Assembly: GCA_910579515.1 (NCBI GenBank)
Contig: CAJTUV010000021.1
Location: forward strand, 1-35,824
DNA length: 35,824 nucleotides
From: an uncultured Hungatella sp.
Lineage (GTDB): Bacteria > Bacillota > Clostridia > Lachnospirales > Lachnospiraceae
Direction of reading: 5' to 3'
Shown: positions 17,214-24,355 of the stretch, one piece after another
Position numbering within the stretch: the stretch's first letter is position 1
Layout of the letters: each line of letters starts with the position of its first letter
Notes under the pieces: model-generated
Told to the model about the DNA's origin: nothing
Database searches by the model: none
Seen by the model: the letters and a program-made list of their open reading frames with translations, nothing else
Made by a program: the position numbers and the translations under genes

Positions 17214-18017
17214 CTACCCTCCCTGAACGACAACACGCCTTTGAGCCAAACGGCATAAAAAGTTTCCTGCTATGGTAATCGTTACAAACCAAAACACCTG
17301 AAGTCCTATGGCCTTCTTCATTTCTTCCGTGCTCATAGCGCCGCAGAAAATTCTTAAGGGAACATTCTGCATGGCGGCAAAAGGGAGAAGTTCCATGATC
17401 TGCCGAATTTTGTCAGGCAAAAATGGAAGAGGAATAATAGCCCCTGAAAAAAATTCCACAGCAGAAGTAAACAGGATTCTAAGGCCCTGAGGGGAGATGG
17501 TGAAAAAGGCCGTCATGTACACCAGCATACAAAAAGACACAGTCATAGCCAGGCCTAAAAGCAGAGTGATAAGGAACAGAAAAAAATGGACGGTACTTTT
17601 TGGCATAGTGATTTTGTAAGGGGAAGGAAGAAATAATGCTACAGCCAGAATCGGAAAACACCGTAACACAGCCCTTGCCATTCGGTTGGCCACGTTTCTG
17701 GAAAACCACATCCCATAAAGATTCACCGGCCTGCATAATTCGTAAGCGATGTCGCCGTTTACAATCGAGTCAAAAATCTCATTATCCATCATCCACGCCG
17801 CAAAGAGAGCCAGAAACGCCTGCTGAAGCCAGACATAGGAACTTAAGCCGGCCATCGTCATGGGAAAGGCAGACGGGTCAGTCTGATAAAAAGCCCGAAA
17901 GGCCATAATCTCCATAAATCCCCAGAAAAATTGAGTCACGATTCCCGCCAGGGCAGCGGCACGGTATTGAAGTCCCATGGAAAATCTTAAACGAAAAAAT
18001 GATAAGTACTTTTTCAT
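17214..18017 (-). CDS. ABC-2 type transporter permease (DUF990/COG4587-like), first subunit
   Basis: A 267-residue protein with six predicted membrane helices, starting MKKYLSFFRLRFSMGLQYRA. The block NEIFDSIVNGDIAYELCRPV corresponds to the matching segment in its partner (16411-17208), so the two are distant paralogues forming a heterodimeric channel. AGGAGGG lies 7 nt before the ATG, and the ATPase gene ends 11 bp upstream. Together the three genes make one export complex, substrate unknown. Confidence 0.82.
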   Translation of the reverse strand: MKKYLSFFRLRFSMGLQYRAAALAGIVTQFFWGFMEIMAFRAFYQTDPSAFPMTMAGLSSYVWLQQAFLALFAAWMMDNEIFDSIVNGDIAYELCRPVNLYGMWFSRNVANRMARAVLRCFPILAVALFLPSPYKITMPKSTVHFFLFLITLLLGLAMTVSFCMLVYMTAFFTISPQGLRILFTSAVEFFSGAIIPLPFLPDKIRQIMELLPFAAMQNVPLRIFCGAMSTEEMKKAIGLQVFWFVTITIAGNFLCRLAQRRVVVQGG

Positions 18018-18028
18018 GGTTTTCCCTC

Positions 18029-18817
18029 CTAAATGTCGTAGGAACGGTATAATTGGGCTACCGTTTTGTCAATATCTCCCCCGCCCCGTTTGATGTCTGA
18101 CAGACTGCCGTCCATAAGGAGTTGCCCCTTTCCGATGAGGATGATCCGGCTGGCCAGGGCTTCAATATCCTGCATATCGTGGGTGGTGAGAATGACTGTG
18201 GTTTTGTGGAGCTGATTCTGCTTTAAAATGAAATCCCGAACCGCCAGTTTGGAGACTGCATCCAGCCCGATGGTTGGTTCGTCCAGAAACAGAATCCGCG
18301 GCTGGTGCAAAAGAGAGGCGCCGATTTCACAGCGCATCCTTTGACCTAAGGACAACTGTCTGGCAGGAGAGCGCAATAACTCACCCAGATTCAAAAGATC
18401 CGTCAGTTCTTCAAGACTTTGTTTATATTGCGTATTTGGAATTTGATAGATATCCTTTAAGAGTTCAAAGGAGTCTATGACCGGAACATCCCACCACAGT
18501 TGAGAACGCTGTCCAAAGACCACGCCGATCTGGCTTACGTGTTGAATCCTGTTCTTATAGGGGATTCGTCCGTCTACCAGAACGGTTCCCTGATCTGGGG
18601 TTAGAATTCCGCTTAGAATTTTGATGGTAGAACTTTTCCCTGCCCCGTTGGGACCTATGTAGCCTACCATCTCTCCTTCGTGGATGGTAAAGCTGACGTC
18701 CCTTAAGGCGTGTACGACCTCATATTCTCGGGAAAAAAGAGCTTTTAACGCCTGGCCAAAGCCAGAGTTTCTTTTTGCAATCTTGTACGATTTCCATACA
18801 TGTTCCATGGTAATCAT
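18029..18817 (-). CDS. ABC exporter ATP-binding protein (COG4586-like)
   Basis: A 262-residue nucleotide-binding subunit that powers the two DUF990-type permeases downstream. It has Walker A GPNGAGKS (55-62), a signature LSLGQ (155-159), Walker B ILFLDE (175-180) and the switch His213. The stretch GVVFGQRSQLWWDVPVIDSF (98-117) is diagnostic of the COG4586 subfamily and distinguishes it from general drug-export ATPases. AGGAGGA lies 7 nt before ATG 18817. The promoter at 18908-18936 is near consensus, so expression is probably high. The adjacent Crp/Fnr gene is divergent and might regulate it; this is inference. Confidence 0.9.
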   Translation of the reverse strand: MITMEHVWKSYKIAKRNSGFGQALKALFSREYEVVHALRDVSFTIHEGEMVGYIGPNGAGKSSTIKILSGILTPDQGTVLVDGRIPYKNRIQHVSQIGVVFGQRSQLWWDVPVIDSFELLKDIYQIPNTQYKQSLEELTDLLNLGELLRSPARQLSLGQRMRCEIGASLLHQPRILFLDEPTIGLDAVSKLAVRDFILKQNQLHKTTVILTTHDMQDIEALASRIILIGKGQLLMDGSLSDIKRGGGDIDKTVAQLYRSYDI

Positions 18818-18907
18818 GTTTGCTTCCTCCTGGTAGTTATATGTTCATATCTTGCCAAGTCGGTCTGGTTCCACTGGATTTTGCCAGTCGGATACCGAGG
18901 GTTTTTT

Positions 18908-18936
18908 ATTATAACGCTAATCCATGGTTTCGTCAA
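18908..18936 (-). promoter_or_regulatory. Near-consensus promoter of the ABC exporter operon
   Basis: On the minus strand, TTGACG (18931-18936), 17-bp spacer, TATAAT (18908-18913). The leader of about 83 nt contains an ACTGG/CCAGT hairpin. Confidence 0.75.
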
Positions 18937-18943
18937 TCCTGCA

Positions 18944-18972
18944 TTTACTTTTACAGACGGATATGCTATGCT
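18944..18972 (+). promoter_or_regulatory. Predicted promoter of the Crp/Fnr gene
   Basis: TTTACT (18944-18949), 17-bp spacer, TATGCT (18967-18972). Its -35 box is 7 bp from the -35 box of the divergent ABC promoter, so the two are back to back. Confidence 0.5.
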
Positions 18973-19003
18973 TTTGTTAGATACAAAAAGGAGTGGCAGA
19001 GGA

Positions 19004-19678
19004 ATGGGACAGACAAGATTCGAGGAGGTTTACAGGGAAATATTACCCTTTTGGAGTGAGATATCCGAAACGGATAGAGACTTTATTTGTCAAAATTCCT
19101 ATACATTTACATACCCTAAGGGGAAGAATGTTCATGATGGCAGCGAATGCTCTGGCGTGATTTTGGTTCGTGGGGGGAGCCTCAGACTTTTTATTCTGTC
19201 TGATGAGGGAAGAGACATTACTCTTTACCGTCTCCATAAGGGAGACATGTGTATGTTGTCCGCCTCCTGTGTGCTTGAGGCGATTACGTTTGATGTGTTT
19301 ATCGACGCAGAGGAGGATAGCGAGTGCTATGTGATCAGCGGACCTGCCTTTGCAGCGGTTGCAAAGCGCAGCCCTGTTGTTAAAATATTTGCTCTGGAAA
19401 CGGCTGTCAGCCGCTTTTCGGACGTGATGTGGGTTTTGCAGCAGATTCTTTTTATGAGTATGGACAGACGTCTTGCTATTTTTCTTTCAGACGAGTCGGC
19501 AAGAATTGGTTCTGATACTATTACGCTGACTCACGAGCAGATTGCCCGTTATATGGGATCTGCCCGTGAAGTAGTGTCCAGGATGCTGAAATATTTTGCC
19601 AATGAGGGGATAGTGGAAGTTTCCCGCAAGGGCATCAAAATTCTTGACAAGAAGCGGCTTCGCAAATTAGCATTGTAG
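19004..19678 (+). CDS. Crp/Fnr-family transcriptional regulator
   Basis: A 224-residue regulator. Residues about 15-125 form a cyclic-nucleotide-binding-like beta barrel. A long dimer helix (about 126-158) leads to a winged helix with HTH 175-198 (THEQIARYMGSAREVVSRML). No Fnr-type N-terminal cysteine cluster is seen, but Cys29, 50, 83, 89 and 108 lie in the sensor domain, so a thiol or other redox input is conceivable. I start at ATG 19004, with AAGGAG 10 nt upstream. A longer frame back to 18800 has no ribosome binding site and would run across both promoters. It converges on trxA with a 1-bp gap. A Crp-type palindrome upstream of trxA (20057-20071) may be its target. Confidence 0.85.
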   Translation: MGQTRFEEVYREILPFWSEISETDRDFICQNSYTFTYPKGKNVHDGSECSGVILVRGGSLRLFILSDEGRDITLYRLHKGDMCMLSASCVLEAITFDVFIDAEEDSECYVISGPAFAAVAKRSPVVKIFALETAVSRFSDVMWVLQQILFMSMDRRLAIFLSDESARIGSDTITLTHEQIARYMGSAREVVSRMLKYFANEGIVEVSRKGIKILDKKRLRKLAL

Positions 19679-19679
19679 C

Positions 19680-19991
19680 TTAAACACATCCCAGCATGGC
19701 AAGGATTTCGCCCTTGGGCCTTGCACCGGTTGCCTGGCGGAGGACCTTGCCTTCCTTCATCACAACCAGAGTTGGAATGCTTAATACTCCAAATTCCTGA
19801 GCCAGCTCTGACTCTTTGTCAACGTTGATTTTTCCTACCAGATATTGTGGGTTCTCCTCTGCGATGGAATCCACAATGGGAGATACCATACGACATGGAC
19901 CGCACCAGTCGGCATAAAAATCTAAAAGTACGGGTTTGTCGCTGGTTTTGATAGAATCGAAATTATTTTTATTTACAGTAAGTACAGACAT
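19680..19991 (-). CDS. trxA: Thioredoxin
   Basis: A small cytoplasmic disulfide reductase. The 103-residue protein has the full thioredoxin fold with the active site WCGPC in FYADWCGPCRM, the cis-proline loop SIPTL and the usual length. GGAAGG precedes the ATG. A -10 box (20030-20035) without a recognisable -35, plus a palindromic Crp-type site centred about 41 bp from the expected start, suggests activator-dependent transcription. It converges on the Crp/Fnr gene with 1 bp between stop codons and no terminator visible between them. Confidence 0.96.
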   Translation of the reverse strand: MSVLTVNKNNFDSIKTSDKPVLLDFYADWCGPCRMVSPIVDSIAEENPQYLVGKINVDKESELAQEFGVLSIPTLVVMKEGKVLRQATGARPKGEILAMLGCV

Positions 19992-20029
19992 GAGTGTTAC
20001 CTTCCTTTCCTTTGTTTGTTTCTGTATGT

Positions 20030-20035
20030 AGTATA
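20030..20035 (-). promoter_or_regulatory. trxA -10 box, lacking a -35 box
   Basis: TATACT on the minus strand. The position of the -35 box (about 20053-20058) reads CAGAAA, unlike TTGACA, which fits a promoter that needs an activator. Confidence 0.45.
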
Positions 20036-20056
20036 ATCTATGAAACGTTTGGTTTC

Positions 20057-20071
20057 TGTGATAAGGTCACA
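20057..20071. promoter_or_regulatory. Crp/Fnr-type operator upstream of trxA
   Basis: TGTGA-TAAGG-TCACA is a perfect palindrome with a 5-bp centre (classic Crp sites have 6). Its centre is about 41 bp upstream of the predicted trxA start, the class II activator position. It also lies just upstream of the divergent -35 box at 20084. Confidence 0.55.
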
Positions 20072-20083
20072 AAAATCTGATGC

Positions 20084-20112
20084 TTGACAAGCAAGCTCTT
20101 TGTAAGTATAAT
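20084..20112 (+). promoter_or_regulatory. Full-consensus sigma-A promoter of the MutS2-like leader
   Basis: TTGACA (20084-20089), exactly 17 bp, TATAAT (20107-20112). This is the best promoter in the window; transcription should start near 20119. Confidence 0.85.
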
Positions 20113-20142
20113 TACTAAAAATAAGTCTTGGGAGGATCGTGC

Positions 20143-20181
20143 ATGTTAATTGTGTTTGTAAGGGAGAATATTGCAAGATAA
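20143..20181 (+). CDS. Putative 12-residue leader peptide
   Basis: ATG 20143 to TAA 20179-20181 encodes MLIVFVRENIAR. GGGAGGA (20130-20136) is an excellent ribosome binding site 6 nt before the ATG. Both the site and the start codon are predicted to be base-paired in the folded leader. The hydrophobic run resembles peptides that stall ribosomes in drug-inducible leaders, but this is only a resemblance. An exact direct repeat, ATATTGCAA, occurs at its end (20169-20177) and just after it (20182-20190). Confidence 0.4.
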   Translation: MLIVFVRENIAR

Positions 20182-20303
20182 ATATTGCAAAGACAAGTTT
20201 TTAGCATTGGGCTAAAAGCCTGTCTGTTTGTTGATGGCTAAAGTCGTTGACAGGTCCGCCTTACAACTGCTTGACATTGTGGTATCTTTCTGGAAACCAG
20301 AAA

Positions 20304-20336
20304 AGCATGGCTGTGTGGTCATGCTGTTTTTTATTT
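20304..20336 (+). terminator. Intrinsic terminator inside the MutS2-like leader
   Basis: AGCATGGC (20304-20311) pairs with GTCATGCT (20318-20325) across a 6-nt loop with one G-U pair, followed by GTTTTTTATTT. It sits 109 bp before the gene's start codon. Confidence 0.7.
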
Positions 20337-20444
20337 CACGGGAAATTTTTGCCTTGTGAAAACCTTGCGTTGTAGAAGAGTGTTTGAAAAACACTTTAGG
20401 GCGGCTGTTCAGAATGTGCGTTGAAAGAAGAGGAGAGCCCAAAA

Positions 20445-22343
20445 ATGAATACGGAAAAACAAATAGAATTTGATAAAATAAAGGAGAAGTGGAAGAGCCT
20501 GGCTGTGACAGACAAGGCCAGGGAAAAAATAGACAGTGCGGCCTGTTGTTTGTCTGAGAGCGAACTGAGAAAACAGATGAGGGATACCACAAACAGCAGA
20601 AAGCTGATGGAGGCGCTTGGAACGCCGCCGTTACAGACGGTTGAGGAGGTCAAGGGGATTTTGTCTTCTGCCCAGAAAGGGGAGTGTCTTACTCCATACC
20701 AGCTCGAAAAGCTGGAGACCGCTTTAGCGGCAGTGAAGCGTCTGAAGGATTATCTGAAAAGGGGAAAAGTGTATGAGAATCCTCTTGCCTATTATGAGGA
20801 GAATTTAGAGGAGCTTCAAGAAGTGAGAGAGGAGATCAGCAGACAGATAAAAGGTGGTCAGATAGATGATTATGCCTCCAGGGAGCTGACTCAGCTCAGA
20901 AGACAAATGGCAGCCTGTGAAGAGCAGATGAAACAGAAAGCAGAGCAGATGATACGAACCCACAGAGACTGCATGGCGGATCAGTACTATACCCTTCGAA
21001 ATGGGAGAGTGTGTCTTCCTGTGAAAAAAGAGTGCAGGCTGAAAATACCAGGAAGTGTGATTGACAAGTCCGCCACCGGAAACACCTTATTTATGGAACC
21101 TGCTGCTGTGGCAAAGCAGTGGGAAGAGCTTGAGCTTCTTAAAATCCAGGAGGAGAATGAGGTTTATCGTATTTTATACACCTTAAGCGCCATGGCGGCA
21201 GATTCAGCTTCTGTGATGGAGGAGAATGTGAAGCGGATGGAAGCTTTGGATTTTATCTTTTCTAAGGGAAAGCTTAGCATGGACTTAAAGGCAGTGGAAC
21301 CGTCTATTAACACAGAACGGAGAATGAGACTAAAAGCTGCCAGTCATCCGCTTATGGACAGAGAGAAAAACGTGCCTCTGCAGTTTGAGATAGGCGGTCA
21401 GGTTCAGGGGATTGTCATCACAGGGCCCAATACCGGAGGAAAAACCGTGGCCATAAAGACCGTAATGTTAATTGCCTTCATGGCGCAATGTGGACTCCAT
21501 GTGACATGCGAGGAAGCAGACGTCTGTATGAACAGCTCGTATCTGTGCGATATTGGAGACGGGCAGAATCTTGCAGAGAACCTATCCACTTTTTCGGCTC
21601 ATATCAAAAATGTGCTGGATATTTTAAAAGGGATTAACCAGGACAGCTTTGTGATCATGGATGAGCTGGGCTCAGGAACTGACCCTACAGAGGGAATGGG
21701 AATCGCCGTAGCGATTCTAAATGAGCTAAAGAAAAGCAAGGCCCTTTTTCTTGTAACCACCCACTACACAGAGGTGAAAGAGTATGCAGACAAGACTTTC
21801 GGGATTGTGAATGCAAAAATGACTTTTGACAAGGAGACCTTAAGCCCTACGTATCAGATGGTCATCGGAGAGGCTGGGGAGAGCTGCGCTTTCTATATTG
21901 CAGACCGGCTGGGAATGCCAGAGGAGATGCTGAAGGCTGCGGTGAAGGCGGCCTATGGAGAAGAGGCGGTAAATGCGTATACTTTCCACAAGGCTAAGAA
22001 AGTCATAGAGAAAAGAAAAGGCGACAGGATTTTAAAGATGAAGGAGAGCAGCGGGAAAAACCTCTGCGAAAAGTTTCAGCTTGGAGACAGTGTGATGATT
22101 TTCCCAGACAAAAAGATTGGGATTGTGTGTGAGAAGGTAAATGAGAAGGGGGTTTTAAGGGTTCAGATGCCAGATAAAAAAATATGGATTAATCATAAAA
22201 GGGTGAAGCTTCATGTGGCGGCCAGTCAGCTGTATCCAGCGGATTATGATTTTTCTATTATTTTTGAGTCTGCTAAAGACAGGAAGATTCGGCATGATAT
22301 GAAGAGAAAATATACGGAGGAAGTGATTTTTAGTCAGGAGTAG
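20445..22343 (+). CDS. MutS2-like ATPase without an Smr domain
   Basis: A 632-residue protein. Residues 1-300 match MutS2 core/lever/clamp regions (YYTLRNGRVCLPVK at 181-194; SATGNTLFMEP at 209-219). The ATPase has Walker A GPNTGGKT (327-334), Walker B VIMDE (403-407), GSGTDPTEG (409-417) and His440. A KOW/SH3-like stretch (about 545-590, LGDSVMIFPDKKIG) follows, and the protein then stops about 150 residues short of normal MutS2, lacking the Smr endonuclease domain. MutS2 proteins suppress recombination or rescue collided ribosomes; without Smr, a ribosome-directed ATPase role is plausible but inferred. ATG 20445 is chosen because AGGAG lies 9 nt upstream. The upstream leader suggests conditional expression. 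Confidence 0.85.
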   Translation: MNTEKQIEFDKIKEKWKSLAVTDKAREKIDSAACCLSESELRKQMRDTTNSRKLMEALGTPPLQTVEEVKGILSSAQKGECLTPYQLEKLETALAAVKRLKDYLKRGKVYENPLAYYEENLEELQEVREEISRQIKGGQIDDYASRELTQLRRQMAACEEQMKQKAEQMIRTHRDCMADQYYTLRNGRVCLPVKKECRLKIPGSVIDKSATGNTLFMEPAAVAKQWEELELLKIQEENEVYRILYTLSAMAADSASVMEENVKRMEALDFIFSKGKLSMDLKAVEPSINTERRMRLKAASHPLMDREKNVPLQFEIGGQVQGIVITGPNTGGKTVAIKTVMLIAFMAQCGLHVTCEEADVCMNSSYLCDIGDGQNLAENLSTFSAHIKNVLDILKGINQDSFVIMDELGSGTDPTEGMGIAVAILNELKKSKALFLVTTHYTEVKEYADKTFGIVNAKMTFDKETLSPTYQMVIGEAGESCAFYIADRLGMPEEMLKAAVKAAYGEEAVNAYTFHKAKKVIEKRKGDRILKMKESSGKNLCEKFQLGDSVMIFPDKKIGIVCEKVNEKGVLRVQMPDKKIWINHKRVKLHVAASQLYPADYDFSIIFESAKDRKIRHDMKRKYTEEVIFSQE

Positions 22344-22375
22344 ATGGGTTCTGGCAGAGAGATGATCTGAAATAG

Positions 22376-22419
22376 GGAGGGCGTCCCAAAAGTCATGAAA
22401 TGACAAAGGGGCGCCCTCC
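22376..22419. terminator. Strong hairpin after the MutS2-like gene
   Basis: GGAGGGCGTCCC (22376-22387) pairs with GGGGCGCCCTCC (22408-22419), with one G-U pair and an inner TCAT/ATGA stem. There is no long T-run on either side. It separates two convergent genes and probably acts on both. Confidence 0.65.
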
Positions 22420-22433
22420 ATTTCGCTTTCGCC

Positions 22434-23183
22434 TTATTTAGCAGCCTTCACAGAAGTGATATGTGGATTCACACCCTCATACCAGTACAAAAAGCCTTCC
22501 ATGTCAATCTTGTCGCCGATTTTCAGAGATTTTACTGCGTTGTAAACCTCAGTGCTGCTGTCGCACAGGTAAGATTCTACGGTGAAGTTATAGGTACTGC
22601 CATCCAGGGAAACATTGAAATACAGATCATCACCCTCCTGACCGGAGCCATCCCAGCTGTACAGAAAAGCCACGTCGTTTCCATTTTCATCCTGACCGGC
22701 GGCCTCAACGGTCATACCCTTAAAGGCCACAAACTTATTTTGATGGTTAATCAAATCGTCAGAACCTAAAAGAGAGGTTACATCCTCAGCCTTGGCAACG
22801 TAATTTCCATCTTGAATCTCGAAGGAGGCATCGATAATCTCTGTCTCCCCAGACCACTCAGCCTTATAGCCGGTCACTTTAATCTTGGTACCGGGAGTTA
22901 ATTTTTCATAATCTTCCTCAGAACATGCCATGTTGTACAGGAAATAGGCGCCGTCTTTATCTTGGCTGTAAACCGTGGCTTTGTCCTCCCACCAGGACTG
23001 TTTGGCCTGTACATAAGTCTCTACCACCACCTGGGAATCCAGGGGAGCGGCAACATATTCTGCATAGGTCATAACGCCTTCAGACTTTTTGTCTGTGTCG
23101 CCGGAGGATTTTCCAGAACCAGAGCAGCCTGCACAGGCAATGACAAGTGCAAATACGAAAAGTAACGATGTGATTTTTTTCAT
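22434..23183 (-). CDS. Secreted lipoprotein of unknown function
   Basis: A 249-residue protein starting MKKITSLLFVFALVIACAGC. The signal peptide ends in a lipobox-like stretch with Cys17 and Cys20, either of which could be lipidated, followed by a Ser/Gly/Lys-rich linker (20-36). The rest is beta-rich and appears to hold two OB-fold-like repeats (about 45-120 and 140-245; compare VVVETYVQAKQSW with FVAFKGMTVEAAG). This layout occurs in Firmicute surface lipoproteins with no known role. GAGGAG precedes the ATG. The promoter is at 23225-23252. It is divergent from another exported protein. Confidence 0.6.
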   Translation of the reverse strand: MKKITSLLFVFALVIACAGCSGSGKSSGDTDKKSEGVMTYAEYVAAPLDSQVVVETYVQAKQSWWEDKATVYSQDKDGAYFLYNMACSEEDYEKLTPGTKIKVTGYKAEWSGETEIIDASFEIQDGNYVAKAEDVTSLLGSDDLINHQNKFVAFKGMTVEAAGQDENGNDVAFLYSWDGSGQEGDDLYFNVSLDGSTYNFTVESYLCDSSTEVYNAVKSLKIGDKIDMEGFLYWYEGVNPHITSVKAAK

Positions 23184-23224
23184 TCTACTTATTCTCCTCT
23201 TCAGATACTTTGAAACACCTCCTA

Positions 23225-23252
23225 ATTATACACAATATTTCCAGTAAATCAA
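23225..23252 (-). promoter_or_regulatory. Predicted promoter of the lipoprotein gene
   Basis: On the minus strand, TTGATT (23247-23252), 16-bp spacer, TATAAT (23225-23230). Confidence 0.6.
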
Positions 23253-23287
23253 TCAAAATCGAAAAAATGTGAAATTCTTAACAATAC

Positions 23288-23316
23288 TTGTAATCAAAAT
23301 TCAGAAATGGTATCAT
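23288..23316 (+). promoter_or_regulatory. Predicted promoter of the secreted protein gene
   Basis: TTGTAA (23288-23293), 17-bp spacer, TATCAT (23311-23316). Confidence 0.5.
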
Positions 23317-23381
23317 TACAGAAAGACTTAAGGAAATGATCGTGTATAGCCCGTTTGATAAGCAGCAGGAGGTTTATCTTG

Positions 23382-24242
23382 ATGTTGAGGAAAAAGAGAT
23401 TATTGGGAGTTTTACTTGTTTGCGCTCTTGTGCTGACGCCAGGTATACTGGCATATGCGAGGATTGATGGATCACAAGAATCAGAAAAATTATACATGAC
23501 GGGTGATAGAGAGGCTGAGGCTTTTGTTCGCGTCATAATCAAAAAAGATGGTGCAGGCGCAGACGCGGCAATGAATCCTGATACGAAATACGCTTTTGAA
23601 AGCGATTTATCAAAAGAGAATGCTTCCACACTTTTTGAAGAGAACAGCAAAAAAGTGGCGGCCGCTCTTAACAATCCCAATGCGCGCACTGTTACGATTG
23701 CGGAAGGCGCCTACCAGCTTCTGAAAGATTTTACTGATTCCTATTTGGAGGTATATCTGACAAAAACTATGCCAGATTTGGATAAATATTATAATCTCTC
23801 CAGCAATGCAAGAAGAGAAAATGAACGATTAGCGGAGGCGTTTGCATACCAGACGGCACTCGCAAAATCCAATAAAGTTAAGTCTGTTGATAGTACCTTA
23901 AATATCATTGAGGTGACGCCAGTCACAGATCATGTAGATGAAATATTATTCTATCTGCAAAGAACACTCCACACCGACCAAGGTGATGAAAACGGTGGTA
24001 CTTGGTTTCTGGCTCACGTAGCAGACACAACCGACGGCCATAAGCTATTAAAATTATGGATACAGGACTATGCATATGAAATGATGCAGAATAAGCTTAC
24101 AAAAAATTATTGTTCTAAGAATGTTGAACTATCGAAAGATATTCTGGCACAGGATATTTTGAATGATATAGATACAAATTACAAGAATAATTTAAAGGGG
24201 CCTGCTGAAAGCATCAATGAGCCAGGTGACAAGAGTAAGTAA
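23382..24242 (+). CDS. Secreted protein of unknown function
   Basis: A 286-residue protein. A positively charged start (MLRKKR) and a hydrophobic stretch to about residue 24 (LLGVLLVCALVLTPGILAYA) form a signal peptide with likely cleavage after AYA. The mature part is mostly alpha-helical and charged, and no domain was recognised. AGGAGG (23367-23372) serves ATG 23382, or possibly the TTG at 23379. A very strong terminator follows at 24279-24347, so it is a single-gene unit. Codon use is somewhat more AT-rich than that of its neighbours. Confidence 0.55.
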   Translation: MLRKKRLLGVLLVCALVLTPGILAYARIDGSQESEKLYMTGDREAEAFVRVIIKKDGAGADAAMNPDTKYAFESDLSKENASTLFEENSKKVAAALNNPNARTVTIAEGAYQLLKDFTDSYLEVYLTKTMPDLDKYYNLSSNARRENERLAEAFAYQTALAKSNKVKSVDSTLNIIEVTPVTDHVDEILFYLQRTLHTDQGDENGGTWFLAHVADTTDGHKLLKLWIQDYAYEMMQNKLTKNYCSKNVELSKDILAQDILNDIDTNYKNNLKGPAESINEPGDKSK

Positions 24243-24278
24243 ATATGATCCAGAATGGCGAAAACGAATATTAAGAAA

Positions 24279-24347
24279 AAGAACATTCCCACAAACAGAT
24301 TCAGAATGTAAAACTTCTGGAGCTTGTGGAAATGTTCTTATTTTTTT
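24279..24347 (+). terminator. Strong intrinsic terminator of the secreted protein gene
   Basis: AAGAACATTCCCACAA (24279-24294) pairs with 24324-24339 with a single C-A mismatch. An inner CAGAA/TTCTG stem and a TTTTTTT run (24341-24347) complete it. It also lies just past the 3' end of the convergent ABC importer operon. Confidence 0.9.
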
Positions 24348-24355
24348 AAATAACT

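Larger units (their letters stand above)
20119..20444 (+). promoter_or_regulatory. Long structured 5' leader: candidate translation-coupled attenuator
   Basis: The leader can fold as a long rod: 20128-20137 with 20284-20293, AUGUUAA (20143-20149) with UUGACAU (20271-20277), and UUGUAAGG (20156-20163) with CCUUACAA (20259-20266). Inside are hairpins UUUUAGC/GCUAAAA (20199-20217) and CCUGUC/GACAGG (20219-20254). The outer pairings bury the Shine-Dalgarno and start codon of a 12-codon ORF. UUUCUGG (20287-20293) can instead pair with CCAGAAA (20297-20303), which excludes the outer stem. An intrinsic terminator follows at 20304-20336. I see no second promoter before the MutS2-like gene. The alternative is that 20119-20333 is a separate 6S-like RNA of about 215 nt. 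Confidence 0.5.

Noticed and set aside
18800..19003. N-terminal extension of the Crp/Fnr regulator by 68 residues
   Set aside because: It would start inside the divergent ATPase gene and run through both promoters, with no ribosome binding site; ATG 19004 fits family length.
20212..20592. 126-residue minus-strand frame
   Set aside because: It runs across the leader RNA and the start of the MutS2-like gene without a ribosome binding site.
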